This document shows positions 23,837-34,900 of a stretch of DNA of 64,000 bases, piece after piece. The notes beneath the pieces are model-generated. The model was not told the origin of the DNA, did no database searches, and worked only from the letters and a program-made list of their open reading frames with translations. The stretch comes from Rhynchonema sp. JSB1_4 (taxonomy: Eukaryota > Nematoda > Chromadorea > Monhysterida > Xyalidae), in contig JASAMV010007717.1 of NCBI GenBank assembly GCA_030248065.1, forward strand, positions 1 to 64,000. Reading direction: 5' to 3'. The first letter of the stretch is position 1. Each line of letters begins with the position of its first letter. Made by a program: the position numbers and the translations under genes.

Positions 23837-25462
23837 TATCTGGGCAAAGTAAGGCAAAAGTTTTGCAAAATTGATCTTGTTTGAAATAAAAAAATCCGGT
23901 TTTGTAGAACACTCGCTTGCACGTTTCCACTTTCAAACAATACCACTGACAATGACTGATATTCGAGGCGGTTTCAATCTGAAACAAATAACGAAATTCA
24001 AAGGTATAGCTTTCTGCTCGTCTGCTACACAATTCTTGTCACGTACAGTGGCGGCCATAAGTGATTGGACTCGCATGTTGCTGAAATGTCAATGCACCCC
24101 TACCCAGTGGTTAATAAAAAAAATTTTTTATTCAAACCCCATTTTTTTAAAAAAAAAATTTTTTTTAATTTAAATTTTTTTTTTATTCCAGCCAAAAACT
24201 GCCAGAAACGAAAAAAATGAGCGCTAAAGCAAAAAATAGTGGCATTTTTCTTCCATAACGTGTGGTAAGTGCATATAAAGCACTCACGACACGAAAACAA
24301 TACTAAACAATGGTCAATGAGTACCAACAGTAGTCAGGTACACACCCGTACACTTCCCCCACGTGGTGTGGGTGCCTTCGTGTGGCTTTGTGACACTCAA
24401 GACGGTAAATTTGGGTGAAACTATTGCCTCTTGGTACACGACCAATGCGAATATGTGACAAACAGTGTAAATATAGAGTGAATATCACACGGAATCACTG
24501 CTTTCGGGTCTGTTGCATGGATAAATGCATGCCCGCCCAGTCACATGTACATGTGTAATCATATGAGAGGCCATGTGAGTGTGTGCACTATGTCTAGATG
24601 CCACAAAACAACGATTATGGCACCCAATACACCCATGGTAGGGTCAGGTGATGTCAACAGTGGCAATTTTTATGCAAAAAATAGCACTTTTAGAGCAAAA
24701 AAATAGAGAAATTTTCGAATCTTGAAATAAAAAAAAATTTTTTTAACTTTTGGAACGAATTTTTTTTAAAACCACTGCATGTATGTACACACCATGCCAT
24801 GGCCTTGATTACTCAGGGGCCAAGTTCGTAGATAGTTGGATTCTCACCACCATCATGTCGACATAACTAGTAGGATGGGTAACATTTTTCTGCGTTGATA
24901 TGCATGTCAATGACCTGCTAATGATTCATCCCTTTGTGGATCAGTGAAGGAGCGAACCAAGTATGGACCAATTAGCGACCCAGGTGGCAGATTCCACTTT
25001 TTTAGGACTTTTCAAAAAAAATTCCGAAGATGTCAAAACTTTGCTTACGGTATATCATCAAAAATACTGTGTTTTAACCGATCAATCGTAATCCGTTAGG
25101 CCGCTCTCTGACAAACGCGAAAAGCGAAAAGCGAAATGTTCAGCACAACAGCAACTCCTTAACCTAAGCCTAAGCCTAAACCACAGTGATGCTCAAACAA
25201 AATGTTTCAGAGGCTGTTTGGCGTGCGCTGTGGATGATGACTACGCTGAAAAACTTTTTGCTTTTTGCTTTTGTCAAAGAGCGGCCTAATATGCATGATT
25301 TGGTGACTTTGCATTGCATAAACACTAATCGATGCACACCTTGTGACAGACGCGCTCAGTCCAGTATAAGTGCCGTAATTTTGTCCAATTTGAAATTAAT
25401 CGCTTGTTGTCAAAGTTGACTTTCCAGTTTGTTGTTAGGTCCACTGATACCGTCTGACTTGA
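23837..25462. other. Non-coding region with AT-rich element ends
   Basis: No exon recognised. A left end CAGTGGTTAATAAAA at 24105 and an element-like segment 24658-24777 (CAGTGGCAATTTT to TTTTTAAAACCACTG) resemble the hAT-like family at 17739-17933, but flanking duplications do not match well, so these are probably fragments. Telomere-type CCTAAGCCTAAGCCTAAAC lies near 25160. Confidence 0.5.
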
Positions 25463-26500
25463 GATGTCGAACGGGACATCCGAGGGTGAGAAGGTCTGAA
25501 TAACCTAATTTTTTGAAAAAAAGACATTTTTTAAAAGTCACAATTTTTTAAAGTCACAATTTTTTAAAAGTCACAATTTTTTTTAAAAACGACAATACCG
25601 TCATGATCGGCGGAGGCACACACTCGAGTCCATCGGCTGTCACGCAGCAACCGTACTTTGACACACACTTTGTTGATGTTTCATGGCCTGAAATGTCTCG
25701 TGACGAGAGCGACTACGAACCTGACACCCAGCCACTCCCCAGTCCACTGTTCGACAGTAAATATTCGCCACCTAAATCAGCACAAACCAAACCGCCTAAT
25801 CAACAACTGTTAAGTCAAAAGGCAACCTGTCACCGATGCAAGGTATTTTTTGTTTGTATGTTGGTAGTCTTTATTCGTACAGTCCAGCCACGAACCCATG
25901 AGACGAATTATTTTGATCTGGCTAAGCAAACTTTAAAAAGAATCATCTCATGAGCTCGTGGGTGGACTATATGTTAACTCGCATGCGCACCATTACTGTG
26001 ACTCATGCATAGAGACATGGTTACGGTAACATGCATAGAGGCATGGTGACACGCATGCATAGAGACATGGTCACGGTAACTCGCATGCGCACCATTACTG
26101 TGACTCATGCATAGAGTCATGGTTACGGTAACATGCATAGAGGCATGGTGACACGCATGCATAGAGACATGGTTACGGTAACATGCATGCACATCATTAT
26201 ATTGACTTCAGGCTGAGGTTGACTTGGACGCATACAACGTACATTTGCAAGAGTGTGGAAAACGCGTCAAATGTTTCGCATGCAAAAAACGTTTTCGGCA
26301 CAACAACAGGTATTGAGATTTCTTCAGTGACATTTTGGTTTTTTTTAATTAGGTACTAACAAGAACAATTTTGTTCAGCACCTGCATTACAAGCACATCG
26401 TAAATGACCACTCCAACCTGAGTGCAACATCTACACGGCTCGCGTCACCAGTGAAAAAGAAACCTCACAAGTTCAAACCTGTATTGGCCGACTCGTCATC
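25463..26500 (+). CDS. Small zinc-finger-like protein, 3' structure uncertain
   Basis: Exons 25463-25484, 25616-25842 and 26212-26309 join in phase (MSNGTSE, G-THSSPSAV..., CHRCK|AEVDLDAYNVHLQEC). CHRCK...YNVHLQEC is a C2HC arrangement resembling UBZ/RAD18-type fingers, and KCFACKKRFRHNN begins a second Cys pair. A further segment from 26379 reads HLHYKHIVNDHSNLSATS and would complete a C2H2 finger, but it is one base out of frame with the obvious donor; the in-phase frame stops soon after (STCITSTS). Either a splice site was missed or the gene is damaged. Function unknown. The acceptor at 25615 is weak. Confidence 0.5.
25880..25969. mobile_element. 90-bp minimal TA-flanked element, family M4
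   Basis: The element consists almost only of its two inverted ends (CAGTCCAGCCACGAACCCAT left; ATGAGCTCGTGGGTGGACTA right), with TA on each side. It lies in the intron 25843-26211. Confidence 0.85.
25978..26192. repeat. Minisatellite with nested periods in a zinc-finger gene intron
   Basis: Blocks of CATGCATAGAGACATGG and TTACGGTAAC repeat at about 25 bp, and a larger unit beginning CTCGCATGCGCACCATTACT recurs with a 102-bp period (25978 and 26080). The copies are nearly identical, which suggests a variable-length locus. Confidence 0.85.
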
Positions 26501-26682
26501 AGATTCATCGCATCAAGTGGGCACCTTTTTTATATGTACGTAAGGATTCTAGGGTCAGGTGGTGACCACTGGAGCGTCAGTCGTAGTTGGACTCGGTGTC
26601 ATGGTTGTGCTCACCTGAATATTATAGACAGAGTTTTTCTTTGCAGAAAAATTTTTCATGTTGTGCTAATTTTTTTATCCAA

Positions 26683-26781
26683 CATGACTGAGCGACATGG
26701 CGAGCAATCTCGAGAATCCACTCCTAACCCTGAAAACGAACCCGAATTGAATGATAATATCAGTCAGTATATCAGTATATG
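26683..26781 (+). CDS. Short frame containing a TPNPENEPELND segment
   Basis: The frame starts at ATG 26683 and encodes about 32 aa with TPNPENEPELND. The same segment is encoded on the opposite strand near 27680-27725. It may be a terminal exon of the upstream zinc-finger gene or a duplicated gene fragment. Confidence 0.35.
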
Positions 26782-27515
26782 AGTCATTCGTTCGCAAAGC
26801 CTGATGTTTAATTGTTGTACAAATTACGACTGCTGCCGGTGAAATTTATTCCGTCTGTGTGTGAAATGTAACTGACCGTTCATGTGTTTTTCTTCTCCAT
26901 ATAATCATCAACACCGCTCTATCCGTAACTTTCCACTGGCCCACTAAACACCTGTAATTATTTATTGTTTCGTCGTTACTGTCCAGCTTATGCGTGTTGT
27001 TGACGTTACCATGTTGCTTCTGAGGCAACAAAAACCTTGAACCTTGAACCTTGAACCTATCGCACCAATCGATATGTATGGGATCTGCGTAAATCAAGTA
27101 GGTACCTGCGTTTCTTAAATTGTGGCGCACCAGCGGCGGCCGGGGTTGTCAAATCACTGCGAGCCATGTGAATTCTGGTCACCTGTTTGTACTCTGATCG
27201 CAATTTCTCACCAATGGACATAAGCGATGTCAACTGTTCGAGGGTCACAAAAACACCTGTGACACACATTTTTTTGGATAAGAATTATTTTAGCCTGAAT
27301 TGGATGATAATTGTCTAATTCCCTGCTGTTGTGATTGGCCACTGAATGTCTTTTTGTACGTCTCACCCAGGCCCAATTCCCTTGGTCATCTTCGAAATGT
27401 CAAAAACAACATTGCCTGAGGCAAAAGCGGCCACTTGCACGCAGAGGGGGTTACCGCTGTCTAAAAAAATCTTTTTGCCTCCAAACAAGAATTTTTTATT
27501 CATAATGTAGAAAAA

Positions 27516-27727
27516 TTATTCAAAACAGAACGTACTCAAATGTGTGAGCGGACCAATAGTTTTGTTGGGCAGTTTTTTAATTTCTTTGGACAGGCGCACG
27601 GGCTTTTCGACGGGAGAACCTTCAGGGTCACTGATGGAAAGTGGCTTCACCGATCCATCTGTTTCTCTGACAATCAACATATCATTCAATTCGGGCTCGT
27701 TTTCAGGGTTAGGAGTGGATGTCGACT
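27516..27727 (-). CDS. Terminal exon of an unidentified minus-strand gene
   Basis: After a possible acceptor CGCAAG| the frame reads STSTPNPENEPELND, then a charged stretch with RLSKEIKKLPNKTIGPLTH to a stop at 27516. Composition is protein-like and shares the TPNPENEPELND segment with 26712-26760 on the other strand. No family recognised. Confidence 0.45.
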
Positions 27728-27744
27728 TGCGACCATCAAACAAT

Positions 27745-27814
27745 GTTCCTGAGAGGACTCGAACCTCCGACCTCCCAACCGGTCAGGCGCTCTATCCAAC
27801 TGAGCTACAGGAAC
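27745..27814 (-). pseudogene. tRNA-like sequence with a four-base anticodon loop
   Basis: Seventy nt on the minus strand: acceptor GTTCCTG/CAGGAAC pairs perfectly, D arm GCTC/GAGC, T arm GGAGG TTCGAGT CCTCT, boxes A and B intact. The anticodon arm is CCTGA-CCGG-TTGGG, leaving a four-base loop instead of seven, so no anticodon can be assigned. A pseudogene or a tRNA-derived repeat head is more likely than a working tRNA. Confidence 0.6.
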
Positions 27815-28021
27815 GAGCTCAGTGGCCGCACTAACCACTTCATAAACCGTACGATACGCAGTGCACCGCAGTGCACACACACAATTCTCTCCTCGTATAA
27901 CGTTAGGCTGCAGGGACTATACCACATGCGGACAGCGTATAATATTCTCGGGCTCGTAATACGCGGTGTGTGTCTATTCGCCAGACCACACTACCCCCCT
28001 CCCAGGCGGGGCTGACCTCAG

Positions 28022-28486
28022 ACCAAGCTCGGGCCAAATCGCGTATCGCGTATCGTCCAATCTGACTCCGAAATCAGAAGGCTGTCTAGCCCGATTCGGC
28101 TTCGAACGCCAATTGCTATCATCACTACATTGGGTGTGCTGTTGGGTGTGGTCAGCGTAATCGCTGCTGTGCATGCGGTTCTGATAGTTCGACGTCACCA
28201 AGAACGCCGTGGCTCTGGGACTGACGTGGTAACTGTCTCCGAATGGATGACATTCACCGAGATTACGGTCGTCTATAACTTTGCCTGTTTTTCATGCAAT
28301 GACTATTTTGTGATGTCTTGCTGCTTCAGGATCATTTATGTTTTAGCCTCAAAACTATCTTATCTTATTTTTTTAGCGATGCGTGTTTATCAAGACTCAG
28401 CATCCTATTCGTCTGACGACGGCTGGCCAGTTGGGAGTTTCGTTGATAAGCGACCAGACGAAACTATTTTTTGTGATAATGAATAA
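28022..28486 (+). CDS. Single-pass membrane protein fragment, unidentified
   Basis: After the acceptor GACCTCAG| the frame stays open to a stop at 28486. It reads RIVQSDSEIRRLSSPIRL, then a clear membrane segment (IAIITTLGVLLGVVSVIAA) followed by basic RRHQERR. A donor GTG|GTAACT at 28229 and acceptor TTTTTAG at 28376 are possible, but splicing them shifts frame, so the gene may read through. The end overlaps AATAAA. A minus-strand gene ends 29 bp further on. Confidence 0.5.
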   Translation, partial: TKLGPNRVSRIVQSDSEIRRLSSPIRLRTPIAIITTLGVLLGVVSVIAAVHAVLIVRRHQERRGSGTDVVTVSEWMTFTEITVVYNFACFSCNDYFVMSCCFRIIYVLASKLSYLIFLAMRVYQDSASYSSDDGWPVGSFVDKRPDETIFCDNE

Positions 28487-28514
28487 ATATAATAAAAACA
28501 GAAAGAGGGTGTAC

Positions 28515-29330
28515 CTAACGCCAGGATGGACCTGGTCGGTCTGGATCGAACTCCTCCTCCTCTGGACTGTCGCTGAATGGTGATTGTTGTTCAGTGAGTA
28601 AGATCGGTACATCGGGCCAGTCCTCATCCATGTTTTGTTCCTCTGTCAGGAAGAACAGAGCCTGTGTTATGGGTCTCGACATTTCTGGTTCAACGTAGCT
28701 GCAGGCGAGGTCCCATAAGGTCGAAATAAAACCATTGTAGGACAAGCGATGCGTTTCGGGTAACAACATGGGAATGCGTTCAAGCATGCTTCCAGGTAAC
28801 ACACGTCTGATCACTGTCTCGGAAAACGGCGCGAACACAACTGCTCTAATTCGTGTTTGCATGAACGAGCTGAAAATAATGAAAATTCTGTTACTGGAGT
28901 TCATTAAAAAAAAGTTAAAATAAGTCATTCACCGAAGACTGGTAAACGTCAGACCACTGTGTCGCTGACGATTGATGAACACGTACATGGGGTCCACGTT
29001 GATGGTTCCGACCACGTGAGGTCTGATGCTTAAAAAAACCAATGCACCATTCATGTTTTGATTGAGTAATATTAAAATGTAAAAATACCGTAGGAAGACT
29101 CCGTATTCCGTATTGCAGCTTGAATGGTCCTCAACTCAGGCCGATTGTACGGAACGGCACATGATGGACATGATAAGGCCCTGGACAAAGCACCCCACAC
29201 GTGGGATGCTGCTCTGTAGTGTTGGTCGGCTCTGACGGTGTAGCGCGTTCGGTTAGGTCCAGTGCATCTGTTTCTAAATCGCCCGTGGAGTTGCCCCACA
29301 TTTATCATGAGGGACATGATGACAGCCGTG
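28515..29330 (-). CDS. Unidentified minus-strand gene, three exon candidates
   Basis: The terminal exon about 28877-28515 encodes RIRAVVFAPFSETVIRRVLP to GPSWR and ends in an acidic tail (PEEEEFDPDRPGPSWR). It joins in phase to about 29021-28931 (VVGTINVDPMYVFINRQRHS). A further upstream candidate 29317-29095 (VGQLHGRFRNRCTGPNRTRY...CPSCAVPYNRPEL) does not join cleanly in phase with the next exon. No family recognised. Confidence 0.5.
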
Positions 29331-31915
29331 AAAGCACAGATCAGGTGAACGATTAAGTCGCACCTGATAAAAAAAACACTAATTGTGCGTGCCTATGTTT
29401 AGTCCACTACTGTACATAGATAATGGACATATAAACAAAAATGTCTCACCTGCGACAAACCATGTGATCCTGATGCCTCAACAAGACCATGCCAAACGGG
29501 AACGGTTGGTACTCGAGTACGCAGAAGAAGAATGCACAGCGTTGGTTTGGCGATACGGTTCGTGTTCTCTAAGTGATACTCCGTCATGGTTTCTTCGATA
29601 TGTGCCTATGCTATCGATGGTCGAGCAGTGGCGATTATGCGCCTGATATTCGGTATTGGTCGATCAAATGAGTTGTGATCATGGTGCCTCTGACGCTCAC
29701 GTATTACCTCATGGTGTTCAGCAATTCGCTGCGGTGTGACAGATCGAACCTAAGATTGAGTGTCCATTCATATACATACACTTTAAAATTAAAAAAGATT
29801 TTCATACCCCTGTATCGTTGGTGCTTCATGCACAGTAAGACTGTTCCTACTGTATGTACATATATCTGTTAGTTTCAAACGACCTGAGTTTGACACTACA
29901 AACACAGTTCACTGCAAAATCCTATTAATTATAACATGGGTTACGCGATCAAAGATTGTCTGGGCTCATCTGCCCCCCATACGAACCAAACTCTGTTCGG
30001 TTCTGTAAATAAGGTTTATCGGTTTAGACGCCCTTTCATGGTGTTATCTTTGTTTAACCAGTGTGCCCCTGAGCACAAGTCAGGTTCATTCGCTCAATTG
30101 ATTTCAATGCGCAAGTGCTTACTCATTCAGCTTGAATTGATGCGGAGAGTTTGTTCGGAAATTTTTGCCCCGCTGGTGTGTTTGCTTAGTCTTGTTGCAA
30201 AATTTCTTTAATCGAGTGTCTTTACCGGCATTTGGAGACTTGAACAGCTGTATCAATGGATTGCTGACCACAATTGTAGTGAACTGAAGCAAAAACCTGG
30301 TGCTGATTACGTTAGGACTAAACGATTGTGAAAACTGATGTGAGATCCCAGGTAGCTTCGTGTCGCGGGTTGCCTTGTTTCCTTTTCAAAAAATAGACCA
30401 AGTAATAGTGTGGCGACAAGGAAACTTGAGCGCACAACAGAAGCATGACTTGGATTTTTTATTATTTTAAATTTTAAAATTTAAATTTTAAGTTTTTATT
30501 ATTTTAAACAAATTTTATTATTTTTTTATCATTACAATTTAAAGTTCGGCTTCGGAATTGGCATGGTCATCGCACACGTGGATTTGCGGTTTCTTTCTGC
30601 TGCAACAGCGCAAGTGAATCCTTAATTTGCCCACAAACATTTCGTCAACTGGATCGTATCGATGGAATATTCTATTGCCGTTACTCATGCGTTCCCCTGG
30701 CTAATCTGCAGCACCCCTGTGTTTTTGAAGTTTTTTATCATTTTATATGTCGTGTTGGTGGTGAAACGACTGTATCGACGATCGAATGTCCGTTGGTCAT
30801 CTGTTGGTCACTGCCGTCTTATGAATGTTCTGCTGTGGCGTCCTTTTTGCAATAGCCCTGAAACAAGAGCGAACAAATTCGGTTTTGCCTGAACACTGAA
30901 ACATAAGTAAAATCAAACCGGGTTCGCGTTGAGGCACGCTGTGCACCGAACTACAATTTTTTATTCATGTTGAATGGTTTAGCGCGACATATGTTGTGGG
31001 TATCTTCTGAATGGTTCTGAAAAAAACGTTCACAAGCAAAACTTTCCTTCTGGGATGCTGTAAAAGATACTGACCGTAATAATGTGCTGTCCGAAAATAG
31101 AACTCGTTGTGTGCAAACACACAACAGTCCTGAAAGTTCCGGTTTGTGCCTCACAATTTTTTTCTCTTTTAGTGGCTTCACCATACATTCTGCGAGAATT
31201 TTGAAGCAATATTATAGCTCTGCGTCACAGAGGTGTGCTCAGAGGCCAGAAATAGAAGGCCCCGGACTATATGTATGCATGTATCAATAGTTATCGTATT
31301 TTGTGCAAACTAAACATTCCGAAGGCATTGGCGTTCTACTGACCCATCAACCATCAAGCACTGTGTTGACGTGATGTTGGAGCAACAGCTGATAAGAAAC
31401 TGTGATGGAATATAGTCCAACGACAAAAGGTCATGAGACAAATTTTTGAAGTTGACTCGGGCAGATCCAATAATGTTCCGGTTCCACGTATTTCGAAAAC
31501 GAAAGATAGAGAAACGCACATACTTGGTAAAAACATGCTCTCCACCGCGGTGCGAAAAATCCACCTCTTTCTTTTGTTTTCGAAACACGTGTGACCGGAG
31601 CATTGTTGAATCTGCCCAAACAAGCTTTAAAAAAAGTTGTCTCGTGGTCTGGACTGGTGGTTGGACTATGCTACTTTATGTGCACCTACTGTACCTGTGC
31701 CGTGCATATTATGTTTCTCTGGTATAGTTTGAACAAATTTTTCATCGTGTAACTTGACATACTTGTCAGGTTCCTCCAAGCAGCCTTTTTATGAGAAACA
31801 AGATACTGGTAGTATAATTTAAATTAATTATATATATTGCAACAAGTGTCGAATACACTAAAAAACATTGTCAAATATTGTTCCGTTGTTCGTCATTTCT
31901 CTCCAAAAGTCGCCT
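29331..31915. other. Mostly non-coding region
   Basis: No convincing exon, apart from a possible minus-strand piece near 29440-29590. AT-rich simple sequence occurs at 30460-30530. The M4 element at 31413-31668 lies at its right side. Confidence 0.45.
31413..31668. mobile_element. Inverted-repeat element, family M4
   Basis: The ends TAGTCCAACGACAAAAGG and GGTGGTTGGACTA are related to those at 19638-19996, with a shared interior (GATCCAATAATG, TTCCACGTATTTCG, AGAGAAACGCACA). TA lies at the left flank; the right flank is TG, so the copy has drifted. Confidence 0.7.
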
Positions 31916-34900
31916 TCATCTCCACGGCGGCTGCACAATCTTCGGGTACGGCTCAGGACTTGGCGGCCGTCGACTTCTCGGTGTGAGCAGCTCTTGCATG
32001 TTGACGGCGTGCTAAGTGAAACATTCGAACTTTCATATTCCTGTTTCTCAAAAACTATACTAGTTCGCCCTATGGTGTTTTGCAACCGTGGATATTGGAA
32101 ACAGAGATAACGCTGGTTTTTGAGAGCCATAGGAGCAAGAACGAGTTGAAACTTCGAACAACCGCTCCGTGGTGGGTCTCGTATGCATAAGTGGAACACT
32201 TAAAAGAAAACACAACAAAAAATGTGGAATACAAAAGTACAAAATAATCAAACAACAGACCTGTTTCAACAGTTCCAAATGTTCCACCCTACGTTCCCAG
32301 CCCTGTTGTTGTTCCTCATGTTCGCCATCAATCATCAATTCAATGTATTCAATCGTCGACATATGCGATGGCCTCAACGCGATTGCGTCCAATCGTTGAT
32401 GTCGTGACGTCATCGATGTGATCAGGTCGAGCGAATGCGATTGAATCGCTTCGAGCTCGTCGTCGATCTACGTGTGTGTGTGAAACATCAAGTGTGGGAA
32501 CTTGGATGGTTTGGTGCCGTTTGTTGAAGTGAGACCCTCCTCTAATAGTGGGACGTTCTGCTGTACGCATTCGTATCGAGAATATTTTTGAGCGTATATT
32601 TTGATCCCTGATCCGCGAATCACCATTCTAAATCGTGAATATTTCCGATGACCCAAAATAAACGGGCCTTCTTCAAAAATATTTCGTCAAGCTTTGTCAA
32701 CGTCGCAAGCCGTCGTAATGAAGTAAAAGCGAATGATGCATGTTCAGAATCTGCGTGGAACCTCGCCATCCTCCGTAGGTGCACAGCTGATATTTGGTGC
32801 ACCTATACTACATATACAGGATATCCGAACCTTCTCCAAAAGAATTACTCCCCGAACCTCAGCAATCTGCGCGCTGACCGATTCGGTGAACTTCGTGGTC
32901 AACTTGTGTCGTTTCTTCAATTCCTCAACCGTGAACTGTTTTCGTCTCTTCTTTATCCTGATGTCGACTCTCTTCATTTCGTGATAGACCGTGCCGCAAC
33001 GATTCTCACACGATAAACATTGTTGTGTTGCCTTGTCGAATGCCTTGCATTTCTTCTTTGGTTCAGTTGGCGTTATCGTGCACGGGAAATGGCATGTTCT
33101 GAAAATGTGCGTGAAATGTTGTTATCGTGTCATTTTTTGTTATATTCTGGCTTTTTGTGTCATGTCCTACATACCTAAATGCGCACGGTTTAGCATTAGT
33201 GCGTGCGATACCAATTTGCAACGGCAAGGGCGTTGAACTGAGAGACAATGTGCGTGCAGCAACATTTGCAAGTTCAAACTCTGACTTCATCGGCCTGAAG
33301 TCTAAGGCCTAGTCGGTATGAGGCCTTGATAAAATGGGGGCAAACATATCTGATCTACTTCAGTCGAACGAGCAGCTCTTATGGCTCAATTCAGCATTAC
33401 GACAAAAATCGGAAATCAGCTGAATAAATTTATTCGACAATAAAGAAAAATAAAAATAATGAAACATCACCACCCCAACAAACTAACTCTTCACATCGTT
33501 TGCACCACATCACAAAATGTTTGCCGGTGTCGCTTGGCACGTGCTCTACGTCATACGCATCGATATCGATCTTGAAGTCCTTGCTTTTGCTGATGTCCCT
33601 TTGTAGATCAGGCAACTGCGCCTTCAATTGCTCCAATTCATCGGATCGTTGGAAAAATTTCCGAATTTCCCACAACAGTTCGGTCAATTGAGCGTGCTCC
33701 TCGTTTCGGGCCGTGAGCACGTCGGCCGAAAGCTGTAGTTGGGCGGCTGGTGCATCCTGCAGACTCGCGAACAGGCTGCAAAGATGTGGAGAATTTTGAC
33801 GCGTCAACATTTAATTTGAAGTCTGATGTTTTATTGCTCCGAACATCAAAAAATTGTAATTTTTTCGATTTCGATTTGCATTCAGCGATGGTGCGCCAAG
33901 TGGTGTCAATCAATGGTTTCTGATTGTCTTTAACTGGAAACATCGCCACTGAAATACAAACACGGAAACACGAACGCACCGCTGAAACTGTTCGCTGTTG
34001 TTCTGCCAGATTCGTTTCACTTCGTCGGCATTTTCAACGGTCACATCTGTGTACAACATCGAATTGTTGAACGCGTATGTCTCATGACGATCGTATGGCA
34101 CACCGGCTGCAAAATGGAAAAAGAAAGAATGACATCAAAAATGATCTTCATATTTGTGTATGTACACCAGGGTTGGATTAAAAAAAAGTTAAAAATGTTT
34201 TGTTAAAAAAAATTTTTTTTAAAAAAAGTTGGCCACTTTTTTTATTTTAAAATTTTAAAAAGTAAGTCCACTTTTTTTATTATTTTTCCCCTTTTTTTGT
34301 TATTTTCTCACTTTTTTATGGTAAAAATGTATGTTTTCATGCGTTTTATTGCTCATCATTTTCAAAAAAATCGCTTGCGGCGCTTACATTTCAGTTTAAA
34401 ATGGCGCTGTAATGGACTCATACAGTTCCCAGACATCCCAACAATCGCTGCACGTAATCGCTGCAATTTTAAAAAAAAATTTAAAAAAAGTTCGATAATA
34501 AAAAATTTTTTAATCCAACCCTGATGTACACTGACAAAGCTGGCGATTCGGTACCGAAAGGATACGCGTACTACACCAGTTGTGCACACGGTTGTGCACC
34601 GTGTTTTGGTATCCGTTTTGACCAGCTCTCGAGGGATTCTGGTTTTGCAGTTCTGTTGCTGACGGTGATAAGTCCTTCGGACCTCAGGGTGACTTAGGAG
34701 AAATCGCTGAGCACAAAATTGTCAGTCATTTGGATTACTGTATGCTGTGATCCCTCCTTTGTAGCAAACATATGCTGATGGGGCTCAGAAATAAAAAACA
34801 GCTCCCGCCGCCGAGTGGTGCACCAGCTCATCATCAGTGCGAATGCACCAGAAAGCCACGTGACCCACCATAGAGCCACTTGGTTGCGCACAACACATTG

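Noticed and set aside
24105..24777. A single 670-bp hAT-like element
   Set aside because: The ends look right, but the flanking 8-mers (CCCCTACC and CATGTATG) do not match, so it is treated as fragments.
25978..26192. CRISPR-like array
   Set aside because: Repeats are contiguous without unique spacers and sit in a eukaryotic intron; it is a minisatellite.
27745..27814. A functional tRNA gene
   Set aside because: Acceptor, D and T arms are good, but the anticodon loop has only four bases and no U33, so no isotype can be assigned.
29936..30211. 91-aa plus-strand open frame beginning MGYAIKDCLG
   Set aside because: No neighbouring exons, no family resemblance; consistent with chance.
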